A DNA stretch of 5,064 bases, from positions 1,272-6,335 of the forward strand of contig DNXB01000132.1 of NCBI GenBank assembly GCA_003506995.1. Direction: 5' to 3'. The position numbers and the translations under genes were made by a program. The notes beneath the pieces were generated by a model. The model ran no database searches, was not told where the DNA came from, and was given only the letters and a program-made list of their open reading frames with translations. Of this stretch, positions 1 to 5,064 are shown piece after piece. Each line of letters begins with the position of its first letter. Within the stretch, counting starts at the first letter, position 1. The DNA comes from Verrucomicrobiales bacterium. Its GTDB lineage: Bacteria; Verrucomicrobiota; Verrucomicrobiia; Verrucomicrobiales; Verrucomicrobiaceae.

Positions 1-269
1 AACTCATCGGCACCGAAGTCGCCATCGTCTGGAGCGATGGCTCGGAACAGTTCATCCCTATGGAAAAACTCCGCGCCGCCTCACCGAGTGCTGAAAACAC
101 CGGCGAACGCGATCTTCTGGGCAACAAGATCGGCGGCACCAATCAGAAAACCTTCCCCGGCGTCACCGTGAAGGACTGGCGCATGGTCGGCGGCTACGCC
201 ATCCAGTTCGACTTCAGCGACGGCCACAACACCGGCCTGTACACGTTTGATTACCTCAAGGCGCTTTGA
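1..269 (+). CDS. DUF971 domain protein, 3' part (start lies upstream of the window)
   Basis: The reading frame is open from the left edge (first full codon at 3) and ends with TGA at 267-269, so only the last 88 residues are visible. They match the DUF971 fold, which is related to the N-terminal domain of gamma-butyrobetaine hydroxylase. An early W-S-D-G-S strand is followed by F-I-P-M-E-K-L-R, then V-G-G-Y-A-I-Q-F-D-F-S-D-G-H-N-T-G-L-Y-T-F-D-Y-L near the C-terminus. Family members are small (about 90-130 residues), so little is missing. The family usually has C-x-C-x-x-C after the L-R; here the same place reads S-P-S-A-E-N (81-98), while the partner histidine of D-G-H (225-227) is kept. The biochemical role of stand-alone DUF971 proteins is not settled. 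The internal ATG at 60 is not the start, because conserved family sequence lies upstream of it. Confidence 0.85.
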   Translation, partial: LIGTEVAIVWSDGSEQFIPMEKLRAASPSAENTGERDLLGNKIGGTNQKTFPGVTVKDWRMVGGYAIQFDFSDGHNTGLYTFDYLKAL

Positions 270-276
270 GGAGGCC

Positions 277-369
277 GGAATGACGAAATCAGAATGACGA
301 ATGCCGAAGCCTCACGCGTACTTGGTTCTGGTTTCGGGCTTCATTCGTCATTCTGCATTCGGGTTTCGT
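277..369. repeat. GAATGACGA-type intergenic repeat with long inverted arms
   Basis: Between two convergent genes the words GGAATGACGA (277-286) and ATCAGAATGACG (288-299) sit side by side. The second word begins the left arm of an inverted repeat: CAGAATGACGAAT (290-302) pairs perfectly with ATTCGTCATTCTG (343-355). After a 3-base bulge, GAAGCC (306-311) pairs with GGCTTC (337-342), leaving a loop of about 25 bases. A further TTTCG (363-367) on the right roughly mirrors CGAAA on the left. Both words recur at 3066-3120 in this window, so this is a repeat family and not a one-off hairpin. Repeats of this wording occur, as far as I remember, in planctomycete and verrucomicrobial intergenic regions; that memory is unverified. 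Confidence 0.7.
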
Positions 370-379
370 TATTTTATTC
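290..379. terminator. Probable two-way terminator between the DUF971 and yjbQ genes
   Basis: The stem of up to 19 base pairs (290-311 with 337-355, 3-base bulge) lies between two gene ends that face each other, 20 bases after the DUF971 stop codon and 18 bases before the last base of the YjbQ stop. On the plus strand a T-rich stretch (364-379) follows the stem, but 8 bases away, so it is not a textbook intrinsic terminator. On the minus strand the stem is followed only by a weak T-rich run. The terminator role rests mainly on position. Confidence 0.45.
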
Positions 380-793
380 TCCCACCACGCTGACGACAAT
401 GCTGCGCGTGTGCGGCGCACGACGGTGCTCGAAAAGGAAAATGCCCTGCCAGGTGCCGAGCGCGAGCCTTCCATTCATCACCGGAATCACCTCCGACGTT
501 CTTGTCAGCGCCATGCGCAGATGACTCGGCATGTCGTCCGGGCCTTCATGCGTGTGGACGAAGTAGGGCGTGTCCTCCGGCACGAGATGATCAAAGAAGC
601 TGTGCAAGTCCGTGCGCGCGGACGGATCGGCATTCTCGTAGATCACCAGGCTCGCGCTCGTGTGCTGCACGAAAACCGTCGCCGTGCCGGTGCGGATGCC
701 GCTGGCCTTCACGACCTGCTGGCAGCGCTCCGTGATCTCGTAGGTGCCCTTGCCTCGGGTTTGAATCGTGAATGGAGCGGCGTGAGCGGCCAT
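374..793 (-). CDS. yjbQ: YjbQ / UPF0047 family protein (secondary thiamine-phosphate synthase enzyme)
   Basis: A complete 139-residue protein of the usual family length, cytoplasmic, with no signal peptide or membrane segment. Family signatures appear in order: H-T-S-A-S-L (44-49), E-N-A-D-P-S-A-R (53-60), H-T-H-E-G-P-D-D-M-P-S-H (80-91) and G-R-L-A-L-G-T-W-Q-G-I with the final E-H-R (108-124). The conserved histidines and acidic residues suggest a metal or phosphate site. E. coli YjbQ has weak thiamine phosphate synthase activity when overproduced; its physiological role is uncertain and the name should be read with that limit. The gene starts 9 bases after the NnrE-NnrD stop codon, so it is almost surely the last gene of that operon. 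No good ribosome binding site precedes the ATG (a GGAAGG is 19 bases away), which suggests translation is aided by the upstream gene. Confidence 0.93.
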   Translation of the reverse strand: MAAHAAPFTIQTRGKGTYEITERCQQVVKASGIRTGTATVFVQHTSASLVIYENADPSARTDLHSFFDHLVPEDTPYFVHTHEGPDDMPSHLRMALTRTSEVIPVMNGRLALGTWQGIFLFEHRRAPHTRSIVVSVVGE

Positions 794-802
794 GGGGCAG
801 TG

Positions 803-2308
803 TTAGAAGCGGCCTTCCTTCAAATCAAGCAACGCGGCGCCGAGATGCGCCGCCACATCGCTCGCGCAGACGGCCTCGGCGGCGATGGAATCGCGCACGA
901 GCGTGATTTCAGCCGCACGACCGCACAACCACGCCGCGAGACCGGCGGCGCGATGCAATGGCACTTCCTGGGCGGCGAAGGCGGCGCACACGCCGGTCAA
1001 AACATCGCCCATGCCGCCGCTGGCCATGCCGGGGTGGCCGGTGGTGTTGAACAGCGTCGGCTGGCCGCAGGTGGCGATGACTGTGCGCGCACCTTTGAGC
1101 AGCAGCGTGCGTCCGGGCGCTTGGTCGGTGAGTGATTCGACGACCTTGCGGCGGCTCATGCCGTGCCAGCCGGGAAAATGGCGCAGCAGACGGTCCAGCT
1201 CGCCTGGATGCGGCGTCAGCAGGCGCGGCAGCCTGGCCGTCTGGTCCAGCACGTCGGGATGCTGCGACAGCATCGTCAGCGCGTCCGCATCGACGACCGT
1301 CGGCGTCTTCGACTGCCTCAAGACCTCGATGATTTCCTTCTCGTCCTCAAATCCGAGTCCGGGACCGATGCCGAGCGCGTCGAAGCGCATGTTCAAAACA
1401 TCGCGGTAATCATCCACCGGCATCACCATCACCTCCGCAGGCACACGCGGCGCGATGAGAGGATAAACGTCCTCTTTCACCAGCAGCGTCACCAGGCCCG
1501 CGCCCGCGCGAAGCGCGCCACGGCACGCCAGTTCTGCCGCGCCAAGGAATCCGCGTGATCCGGCCAGAATGCCGACACGTCCGGCCTCGCCTTTGTGCAT
1601 GTCATTCGCTCGTCGCGGCAACCACGCGCGCAAAACACCCGGCGTGAGCGCCATCGCCGTCGGATCACCCTCGCACTTCGACAACTCAGCCAGCGGCACC
1701 AGCGCGATGCGGCCGACGTGATGATCCGCGCCGTCTTCGAGCAGGCCCGCCTTGATCTGCGCCACCACGGCCGTCACATCCGCCTCCACTGCGTCCTTGC
1801 TGGCATCGCCATGATCGCCGTCGAGGCCGGAGGGAATGTCCATCGCGACGGTGAGCGCGTGCTTGTGCTCACGCAGCGAGTTCATCTCACGCGCCAGCAC
1901 CTGCAGTTCCGCTTTCAGCGGCCCTTGGGCACCGATGCCGAGCAGTCCATCAAGACTCACCAAAGGTCCGGCAGGGAAATCAAAGGTCGTCGCGTCCTCA
2001 ATCACGCGCAGTTGGCCTCCCAGCGCGGCGAAATGCTCACGCGGCAGCTCCTTCATCGACTCCGGTGCGCAGCACAGCCGCGCATGCAGTTTCCAACCCT
2101 CCGCGATGAGTTCCCGCGCCGCGACGAGCGCGTCGCCCGCGTTGTTGCCTTTGCCGAGAAACAGCACCAGCGATCCCGGACGCGGTGCAAACTGCCGCAC
2201 CACGTTCGCGATGCCGCGCCCCGCCTCCTCCATCAATGCCGCCGTGCTCACGCCGCGTGCGAACGTGGCCTCCTCGCATTGCTGCATCTGGCGGCAGGTG
2301 GTGATCAT
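803..2308 (-). CDS. nnrD: Bifunctional NAD(P)H-hydrate epimerase / ADP-dependent NAD(P)H-hydrate dehydratase
   Basis: This 501-residue cytoplasmic enzyme repairs hydrated NADH and NADPH. The N-terminal NnrE half interconverts the R and S epimers and the C-terminal NnrD half dehydrates the S form using ADP. The epimerase half shows M-E-E-A-G-R-G (26-32), G-K-G-N-N-A-G-D-A (52-60, commonly GNNGGDG), D-G-L-L-G-I-G (120-126) and M-D-I-P-S-G-L-D-G (156-164). The dehydratase half begins near 236 and shows H-K-G-E-A-G-R-V (238-245), G-P-G-L-G (315-319), D-A-D-A-L (340-344), T-P-H-P-G-E (365-370), K-G-A (405-407) and N-T-T-G-H-P-G-M-A-S-G-G-M-G-D-V-L-T-G (421-439). Length and domain order match the fused YjeF type of E. 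coli. The start codon overlaps the stop of the upstream membrane-protein gene by ATGA, and yjbQ follows 9 bases after the stop. The fusion covers nnrE and nnrD; I use nnrD as the common symbol. Confidence 0.96.
   Translation of the reverse strand: MITTCRQMQQCEEATFARGVSTAALMEEAGRGIANVVRQFAPRPGSLVLFLGKGNNAGDALVAARELIAEGWKLHARLCCAPESMKELPREHFAALGGQLRVIEDATTFDFPAGPLVSLDGLLGIGAQGPLKAELQVLAREMNSLREHKHALTVAMDIPSGLDGDHGDASKDAVEADVTAVVAQIKAGLLEDGADHHVGRIALVPLAELSKCEGDPTAMALTPGVLRAWLPRRANDMHKGEAGRVGILAGSRGFLGAAELACRGALRAGAGLVTLLVKEDVYPLIAPRVPAEVMVMPVDDYRDVLNMRFDALGIGPGLGFEDEKEIIEVLRQSKTPTVVDADALTMLSQHPDVLDQTARLPRLLTPHPGELDRLLRHFPGWHGMSRRKVVESLTDQAPGRTLLLKGARTVIATCGQPTLFNTTGHPGMASGGMGDVLTGVCAAFAAQEVPLHRAAGLAAWLCGRAAEITLVRDSIAAEAVCASDVAAHLGAALLDLKEGRF
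2305..2308 (-). other. ATGA stop-start overlap
   Basis: The TGA stop of the membrane-protein gene (2305-2307) shares bases with the ATG of the NnrE-NnrD gene (2306-2308). Only a modest purine-rich stretch (GGCGGAA, ending 5 bases before the ATG) precedes it. The arrangement points to translational coupling and therefore to co-transcription of the two genes. Confidence 0.85.
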
Positions 2309-3072
2309 GGACGTTCCGCCGCTTGCAGCAGCATCTCTTTGAGTGTGCGGGCGTGGGTGAGGGTGGCCTCGGCATTCTCTCCCACAGGGCAGGGCAGCAC
2401 ACGCGTGCCCCGGGTGTTCGTCTCCAGCACGGTGTTGATTTGGTTGAGCGTGGCCTCGTCGGGAGAACCCAGCACCAGCAGGTGCATCAGACGTTCCTCG
2501 TCGTTTCGCATGCCTTCCTTCAGTTGCTTGAGCGCATCCTCGCTGTTCGGGATCACCGCGTAGCGCATGGATCTCGCCACGACCTCGCCGGTGGTCTCAT
2601 GCGCCACGCTCAGCAATTCCGCGATGGCCTGTGTGCTGCTTTCGAGCCGCGTTTTGTCCGCGTCGTAAAGCGCCAGCGCCATCACGATCTCGCGCGGCCG
2701 TGTCTTGCCCGTGAGTTCCGCGTCGATGTTCGACTGCTCGGCCCCGAAGCGCACACGCCGCACCGTGTAGCCCATGTTCTCAGCGCCCATGGTCGATTCG
2801 AGGTAGCCAGGGATGCTCAGATGTCGGTCCTCTTTGCCCAATGCCTCACGGATGATGCCCGCGTGCCGCTGGATGCCTTCGAGGCTGATCGTGCGACGCA
2901 GCGCCATCGCGTACTTGAAGGAGCGGTCCGCCGCCTGGTCCTTCTTCCACTGCCAGATCCCAAAGCTCGCGATGCCCAGCAGGATCGTGCCCAGCGGCAG
3001 CATGACGAGGGCGAAGCGAATCCAGCGTCCAGGGTCGGCGTTCGGTTGGGAGGCTTCGGTCATGGTCGTCAT
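2305..3072 (-). CDS. Membrane-anchored protein with a degenerate M28-peptidase-like domain
   Basis: From the ATG at 3072 the protein has 255 residues. A short polar N-terminus is followed by one hydrophobic segment at about residues 17-42, then a basic stop (W-K-K-D-Q) and a soluble domain. The domain has the rhythm of M28 aminopeptidases: I-P-G-Y-L-E-S, then N-M-G-Y-T-V-R-R, then P-R-E-I-V-M-A-L-A-L-Y-D-A-D, then A-I-A-E-L-L-S-V-A-H and a final R-Y-A-V-I-P-N-S-E-D. The zinc-binding histidine expected in G-A-H-Y-D is leucine here, and the D-D and E-E ligand positions are also absent, so it is probably not an active peptidase. The family assignment is an inference from pattern. The ATG at 3063 is an equally good start (GGA 9 bases upstream). 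The frame stays open to a GTG at 3222, but that extension translates repeat sequence and has no good ribosome site. It is probably the first gene of an operon with nnrD and yjbQ. Confidence 0.75.
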   Translation of the reverse strand: MTTMTEASQPNADPGRWIRFALVMLPLGTILLGIASFGIWQWKKDQAADRSFKYAMALRRTISLEGIQRHAGIIREALGKEDRHLSIPGYLESTMGAENMGYTVRRVRFGAEQSNIDAELTGKTRPREIVMALALYDADKTRLESSTQAIAELLSVAHETTGEVVARSMRYAVIPNSEDALKQLKEGMRNDEERLMHLLVLGSPDEATLNQINTVLETNTRGTRVLPCPVGENAEATLTHARTLKEMLLQAAERP

Positions 3073-3120
3073 TCCATAGCCAGAATCCGCGCTCTGCCAC
3101 GCGGAATCCGTCATTCTGAT
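3061..3120 (-). repeat. Second copy of the GAATGACGA-type repeat, covering a gene start
   Basis: On the minus strand this stretch carries the same two words seen at 277-299: ATCAGAATGACG (3120-3109) and GGAATGACGA (3075-3066), here separated instead of adjacent. Between them GAATCCGCG (3083-3091) and CGCGGAATC (3100-3108) form a stem with 8 of 9 pairs and an 8-base loop. The ATG in GGAATGACGA (3072-3070) is a candidate start codon for the downstream membrane protein and the next in-frame ATG (3063) follows it directly. The hairpin could affect ribosome access to that start; this is inference. Confidence 0.6.
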
Positions 3121-3274
3121 CGTTGCCCAGCCCCTCCAGCCTCGCGCTGCCATGTTCTCTGATAAGCGCGTCATCAGGGGGGCGGCGAACGGTTTCATCC
3201 AGCTAAAGAGGAGGTTGAGCACGGCACGCCCGACCGGCGGCTCGGCATCGACCTGCCAGCGGTGGAAAGCCTGC
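3121..3274. other. Intergenic remainder without a recognised feature
   Basis: These bases lie between the end of the phosphodiesterase gene and the repeat preceding the membrane-protein gene. The minus-strand frame of the membrane protein is open through much of it back to a GTG at 3222, with the first in-frame ATG at 3198, but the predicted peptide has no signature. I find no clear terminator with a T run and no strong promoter. If the three-gene operon has its own promoter, it should be in this gap. Confidence 0.4.
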
Positions 3275-4651
3275 CTACCTCCCCTCCATGAGTGGCAGCA
3301 GGGCGGGACCGTCCATATTTTCCACCTTCAAGCCAAGCAAGGCGGCCAGCGTCGGCGCCACGGAGGTGTTGCTGATCGTGCCGCACCTGGCACCCGCCTG
3401 GATGCCCGCGCCCCAGGCGACGAAGGCCGCGTGCATGTCTGGCTGGGCCGCGTCCGAGCCGTGCGAGCCTTTGGTCACCTCATCCGGAGGCGTCACGACC
3501 ACGTCGCCTGCCGGCGAGTCCACGAAATTGAAACCGCTCGACGCCGACAACACGAGGTCTGCCATCTGCGGGTTCTTCGCTGGATCAGGCAGCCCATGGG
3601 CGGCGAAGTCGCCCGGTGTGAGCACGGCTCCCACGCCTTCCAGTTGGCGGAACTGCTCCGCGAGCTTCACCACCTGGGCCGCACGGCCCTCCTCCCGCAG
3701 CACATAGATAAAGCAGGCTCCACCCTGCGCCACGGCGCGGACACTGCCGCCCGTGATGCGCGGCCCGAACGCGGTGAGCAAACCCTCCTGCCGCAGTAGC
3801 ACATTCGGCAGGATTCGCCGGCGGTAGGAGATGAAGCCATGATCAGACACCACCACCAGCGTCGCGCGCCCGCCATGAGTGCGTTGCAGTTCCTGCCAGA
3901 CCTCGCCCACGCACGCGTCCTGATTTTTCAAGGCGGCATAAGCCTGCGGTGAGCGGGGACCAAACCGGTGCTGCGCGTGATCGAGCTCCACGAAATGCAT
4001 GAGCAGCAGATGCGGTCGATGAACGCCTAGAATATGCTTCCCCATCTGCGCAAACATGCGGTCCCGCTCCGCGATGCGCCCGGCATTCCACCACTCCTCC
4101 TGCATGCCCCATGGGATGCCTTTCGCCGTGAACTCCTCCAGGAGCGAGGGTGTGGCGAACTGCTTCACCAGCGCCAGCGTGCCCACATCCGGGATGGTCC
4201 AATCCAGCGTGCGCGCCCCGCGAGTCGCAGGCCAGATCAGCGCGGCCGTCTTCAATCCCGCCTGCTTCGCGAGGTCGTAGATCGTTGGCACCTTCACAAT
4301 CTCGTCCTTGTTGAAGATGGGATCGACCACCAGCGGCACGATCTCATTCTTAGCGCGGTCGAGCACGCTGTTGCCAAGCACCCCATGCTTTCCGGGATGG
4401 ACGCCCGTGACCAGCGTGGTGTGGTTCGGCCAGGTGACCGTGGGCATCGAGGCAATCATGCCCTGAGCACGCGCCCCCTCGGCGACCAGGCGTCGCAGCG
4501 TGGGGATCTCCGCCACGGGATCGTCGAGGTAGAAGTTCGCCAGACCATCCACGCTCACCATCAAGACAATGCGGTCAGGCGTTTCCGCATCCAAGCGGGG
4601 GGCGCCAAGCAGCATGAGGAGAGCGAGCGGGAGAATGGAAACACGGAACAT
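3275..4651 (-). CDS. Secreted nucleotide pyrophosphatase/phosphodiesterase-type hydrolase (alkaline phosphatase superfamily)
   Basis: A 458-residue protein with a signal peptide: F-R, a hydrophobic stretch at residues 4-17, and a likely cut after L-D-A (22/23). It should act in the periplasm or outside the cell, hydrolysing phosphodiester or pyrophosphate bonds with two metal ions, probably zinc. The catalytic set of the type I phosphodiesterase family is complete: D35 in S-V-D-G, nucleophile T73 in T-W-P-N-H, N94 in G-V-L-G-N as the phosphate-binding asparagine, D224 and H228 in E-L-D-H-A-Q-H-R-F-G-P, D270 and H271 in S-D-H-G-F, and H397 in G-S-H-G. The spacing T73 to N94 equals that known for the Xanthomonas NPP (T90 and N111, as I recall). 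The substrate cannot be told from sequence. Only a weak GGG precedes the ATG. The gap of about 200 bases to the next gene suggests a separate transcript or a loosely linked one. It is divergent from thrS. Confidence 0.92.
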   Translation of the reverse strand: MFRVSILPLALLMLLGAPRLDAETPDRIVLMVSVDGLANFYLDDPVAEIPTLRRLVAEGARAQGMIASMPTVTWPNHTTLVTGVHPGKHGVLGNSVLDRAKNEIVPLVVDPIFNKDEIVKVPTIYDLAKQAGLKTAALIWPATRGARTLDWTIPDVGTLALVKQFATPSLLEEFTAKGIPWGMQEEWWNAGRIAERDRMFAQMGKHILGVHRPHLLLMHFVELDHAQHRFGPRSPQAYAALKNQDACVGEVWQELQRTHGGRATLVVVSDHGFISYRRRILPNVLLRQEGLLTAFGPRITGGSVRAVAQGGACFIYVLREEGRAAQVVKLAEQFRQLEGVGAVLTPGDFAAHGLPDPAKNPQMADLVLSASSGFNFVDSPAGDVVVTPPDEVTKGSHGSDAAQPDMHAAFVAWGAGIQAGARCGTISNTSVAPTLAALLGLKVENMDGPALLPLMEGR

Positions 4652-4678
4652 CCCAGCGCTGTAGCCTGCCTGCTCCGC

Positions 4679-4746
4679 GTTTCAAGCGATGCTGTGCAAC
4701 GATGAAACCTGATCTTGGCCGCGTCACCTGCCTCTTCGCTTGAAAC
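4679..4746. promoter_or_regulatory. 11-bp inverted repeat in the divergent promoter region
   Basis: GTTTCAAGCGA (4679-4689) and TCGCTTGAAAC (4736-4746) are perfect reverse complements, 46 bases apart, in the gap between the divergent phosphodiesterase and thrS genes. Each half contains TTGAAA, which resembles a sigma-70 -35 box pointing outward. For the minus-strand gene, TACAGC (4663-4658) sits 16 bases after TTGAAA, but would place transcription start almost at the ATG. For thrS no -10 box follows at the right distance. The pair could be two binding sites for one regulator, or partly symmetric promoters. No T-box-like leader is visible, as only about 100 bases lie between the two genes. Confidence 0.3.
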
Positions 4747-4787
4747 CCCCCGCGTCCTGCGGCATGGACACCGCCCCTCTCACCACC

Positions 4788-5064
4788 ATGTCCGCCGAAC
4801 GAAAAACTCTCGAAGAACGCGCTCAGATGTCCGACATCGACCGCCTGCGCCACTCCTGTGCCCATGTGATGGCCACCGCCATCCTGCGCCTGTGGCCGAA
4901 CGCCCAGTTCGCCTACGGCCCGCCGGTCGAAAACGGCTTCTACTACGACTTCGACCTGCCGGACCACCGCATCACGCCGGATGACTTCGAGAAGATCGAG
5001 GCGGAAATGAAAAAGATCTCCAAGGAGAACCAGAAGTTCGAATGGAAGGGCATCAGCCGCGACG
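4788..5064 (+). CDS. thrS: Threonyl-tRNA synthetase, 5' part (runs off the window)
   Basis: The enzyme charges tRNA-Thr with threonine in the cytoplasm. The first 92 residues are visible and match the start of the N2 editing domain: L-R-H-S-C-A-H-V-M-A with the editing histidines at H22 and H26 (E. coli H73 and H77), then L-W-P-N-A-Q-F, G-P-P-V-E-N-G-F-Y-Y-D-F-D, and the charged helix D-D-F-E-K-I-E-A-E-M-K-K-I. Only about 20 residues precede the first histidine instead of about 70, so the N-terminal TGS domain seems absent. An in-frame stop at 4710-4712 and an unrelated translation up to 4787 leave no room for one. The ATG at 4764 is an alternative start adding 8 residues; neither ATG has a clear ribosome binding site. 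The aminoacylation core and anticodon-binding domain lie beyond the window. Confidence 0.93.
   Translation, partial: MSAERKTLEERAQMSDIDRLRHSCAHVMATAILRLWPNAQFAYGPPVENGFYYDFDLPDHRITPDDFEKIEAEMKKISKENQKFEWKGISRD

Noticed and set aside
429..436. G-A-S-G-G-M-G-D type change in the NnrD nucleotide motif (Met where many have Thr), considered as a defect
   Set aside because: The E. coli enzyme has, as I recall, the same G-G-M-G-D wording, so this is normal variation. The positions given here are residue numbers, not bases.
410..1135. Plus-strand open frame of 241 codons across yjbQ and nnrD
   Set aside because: It is antisense to two well-supported genes and has no recognisable domain.
1595..2563. 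Long plus-strand open frame of 322 codons opposite nnrD
   Set aside because: Its translation is rich in R, H and A with no family signature, and the opposite strand encodes a clear NnrE-NnrD enzyme. It is a GC-driven shadow.
2323..3162. Plus-strand open frame of 279 codons opposite the membrane protein
   Set aside because: It has an arginine- and histidine-rich composition typical of antisense frames, and crosses the end of one minus-strand gene and an intergenic repeat.
3073..3222. N-terminal extension of the membrane protein to a GTG at 3222
   Set aside because: The added residues include translated repeat sequence and lack a signature, the start is GTG with no ribosome site, and a start near the membrane segment is more usual. 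It is not strictly excluded.
4034..4705. Plus-strand open frame of 223 codons opposite the phosphodiesterase
   Set aside because: It is antisense to conserved catalytic sequence and has shadow-like composition.
4575..4967. Minus-strand open frame of 130 codons opposite thrS, rich in G and V
   Set aside because: It overlaps both the thrS start and the phosphodiesterase start, and the thrS frame matches conserved ThrRS sequence.

Overview
The window looks like ordinary chromosomal sequence from a GC-rich, Gram-negative-type bacterium. My best guess is the Planctomycetes-Verrucomicrobia group, probably Verrucomicrobia. The reasons are the wording of several proteins, the mostly weak ribosome binding sites, and intergenic repeats built from the word GAATGACGA. 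The phylum is an inference and no marker gene proves it. No mobile element, CRISPR array, rRNA or tRNA is visible.

Layout from left to right: (1) the 3' end of a plus-strand DUF971 gene that has lost its expected zinc cysteines (1-269). (2) A short convergent intergenic gap holding a long imperfect hairpin made of repeat words, probably acting as a two-way terminator (277-372). (3) A minus-strand cluster read from right to left: a membrane-anchored protein resembling an inactive M28 peptidase (2305-3072), bifunctional NAD(P)H-hydrate repair enzyme NnrE-NnrD (803-2308) and a YjbQ/UPF0047 protein (374-793). The first pair overlaps by ATGA and the second pair is 9 bases apart, so the three are very likely one operon. 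(4) A gap of about 200 bases with a second copy of the repeat words, one of which contains a candidate start codon of the membrane protein. (5) A minus-strand secreted nucleotide pyrophosphatase/phosphodiesterase-type enzyme with a complete catalytic set (3275-4651). (6) A divergent intergenic region with an 11-bp perfect inverted repeat. (7) The 5' end of a plus-strand threonyl-tRNA synthetase gene that appears to lack the usual N-terminal TGS domain (4788 to the window edge).

The genes do not form one obvious pathway. NnrE-NnrD repairs damaged nicotinamide cofactors and YjbQ is a small conserved enzyme-like protein of uncertain role, so housekeeping and metabolite repair is a fair label for that operon. 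The phosphodiesterase acts outside the cytoplasm and may be a separate transcript. I see no convincing new multi-gene system. The points most worth checking are the metal-ligand losses in the DUF971 and M28-like proteins, the TGS-less ThrRS, and the repeat family that supplies a start codon.
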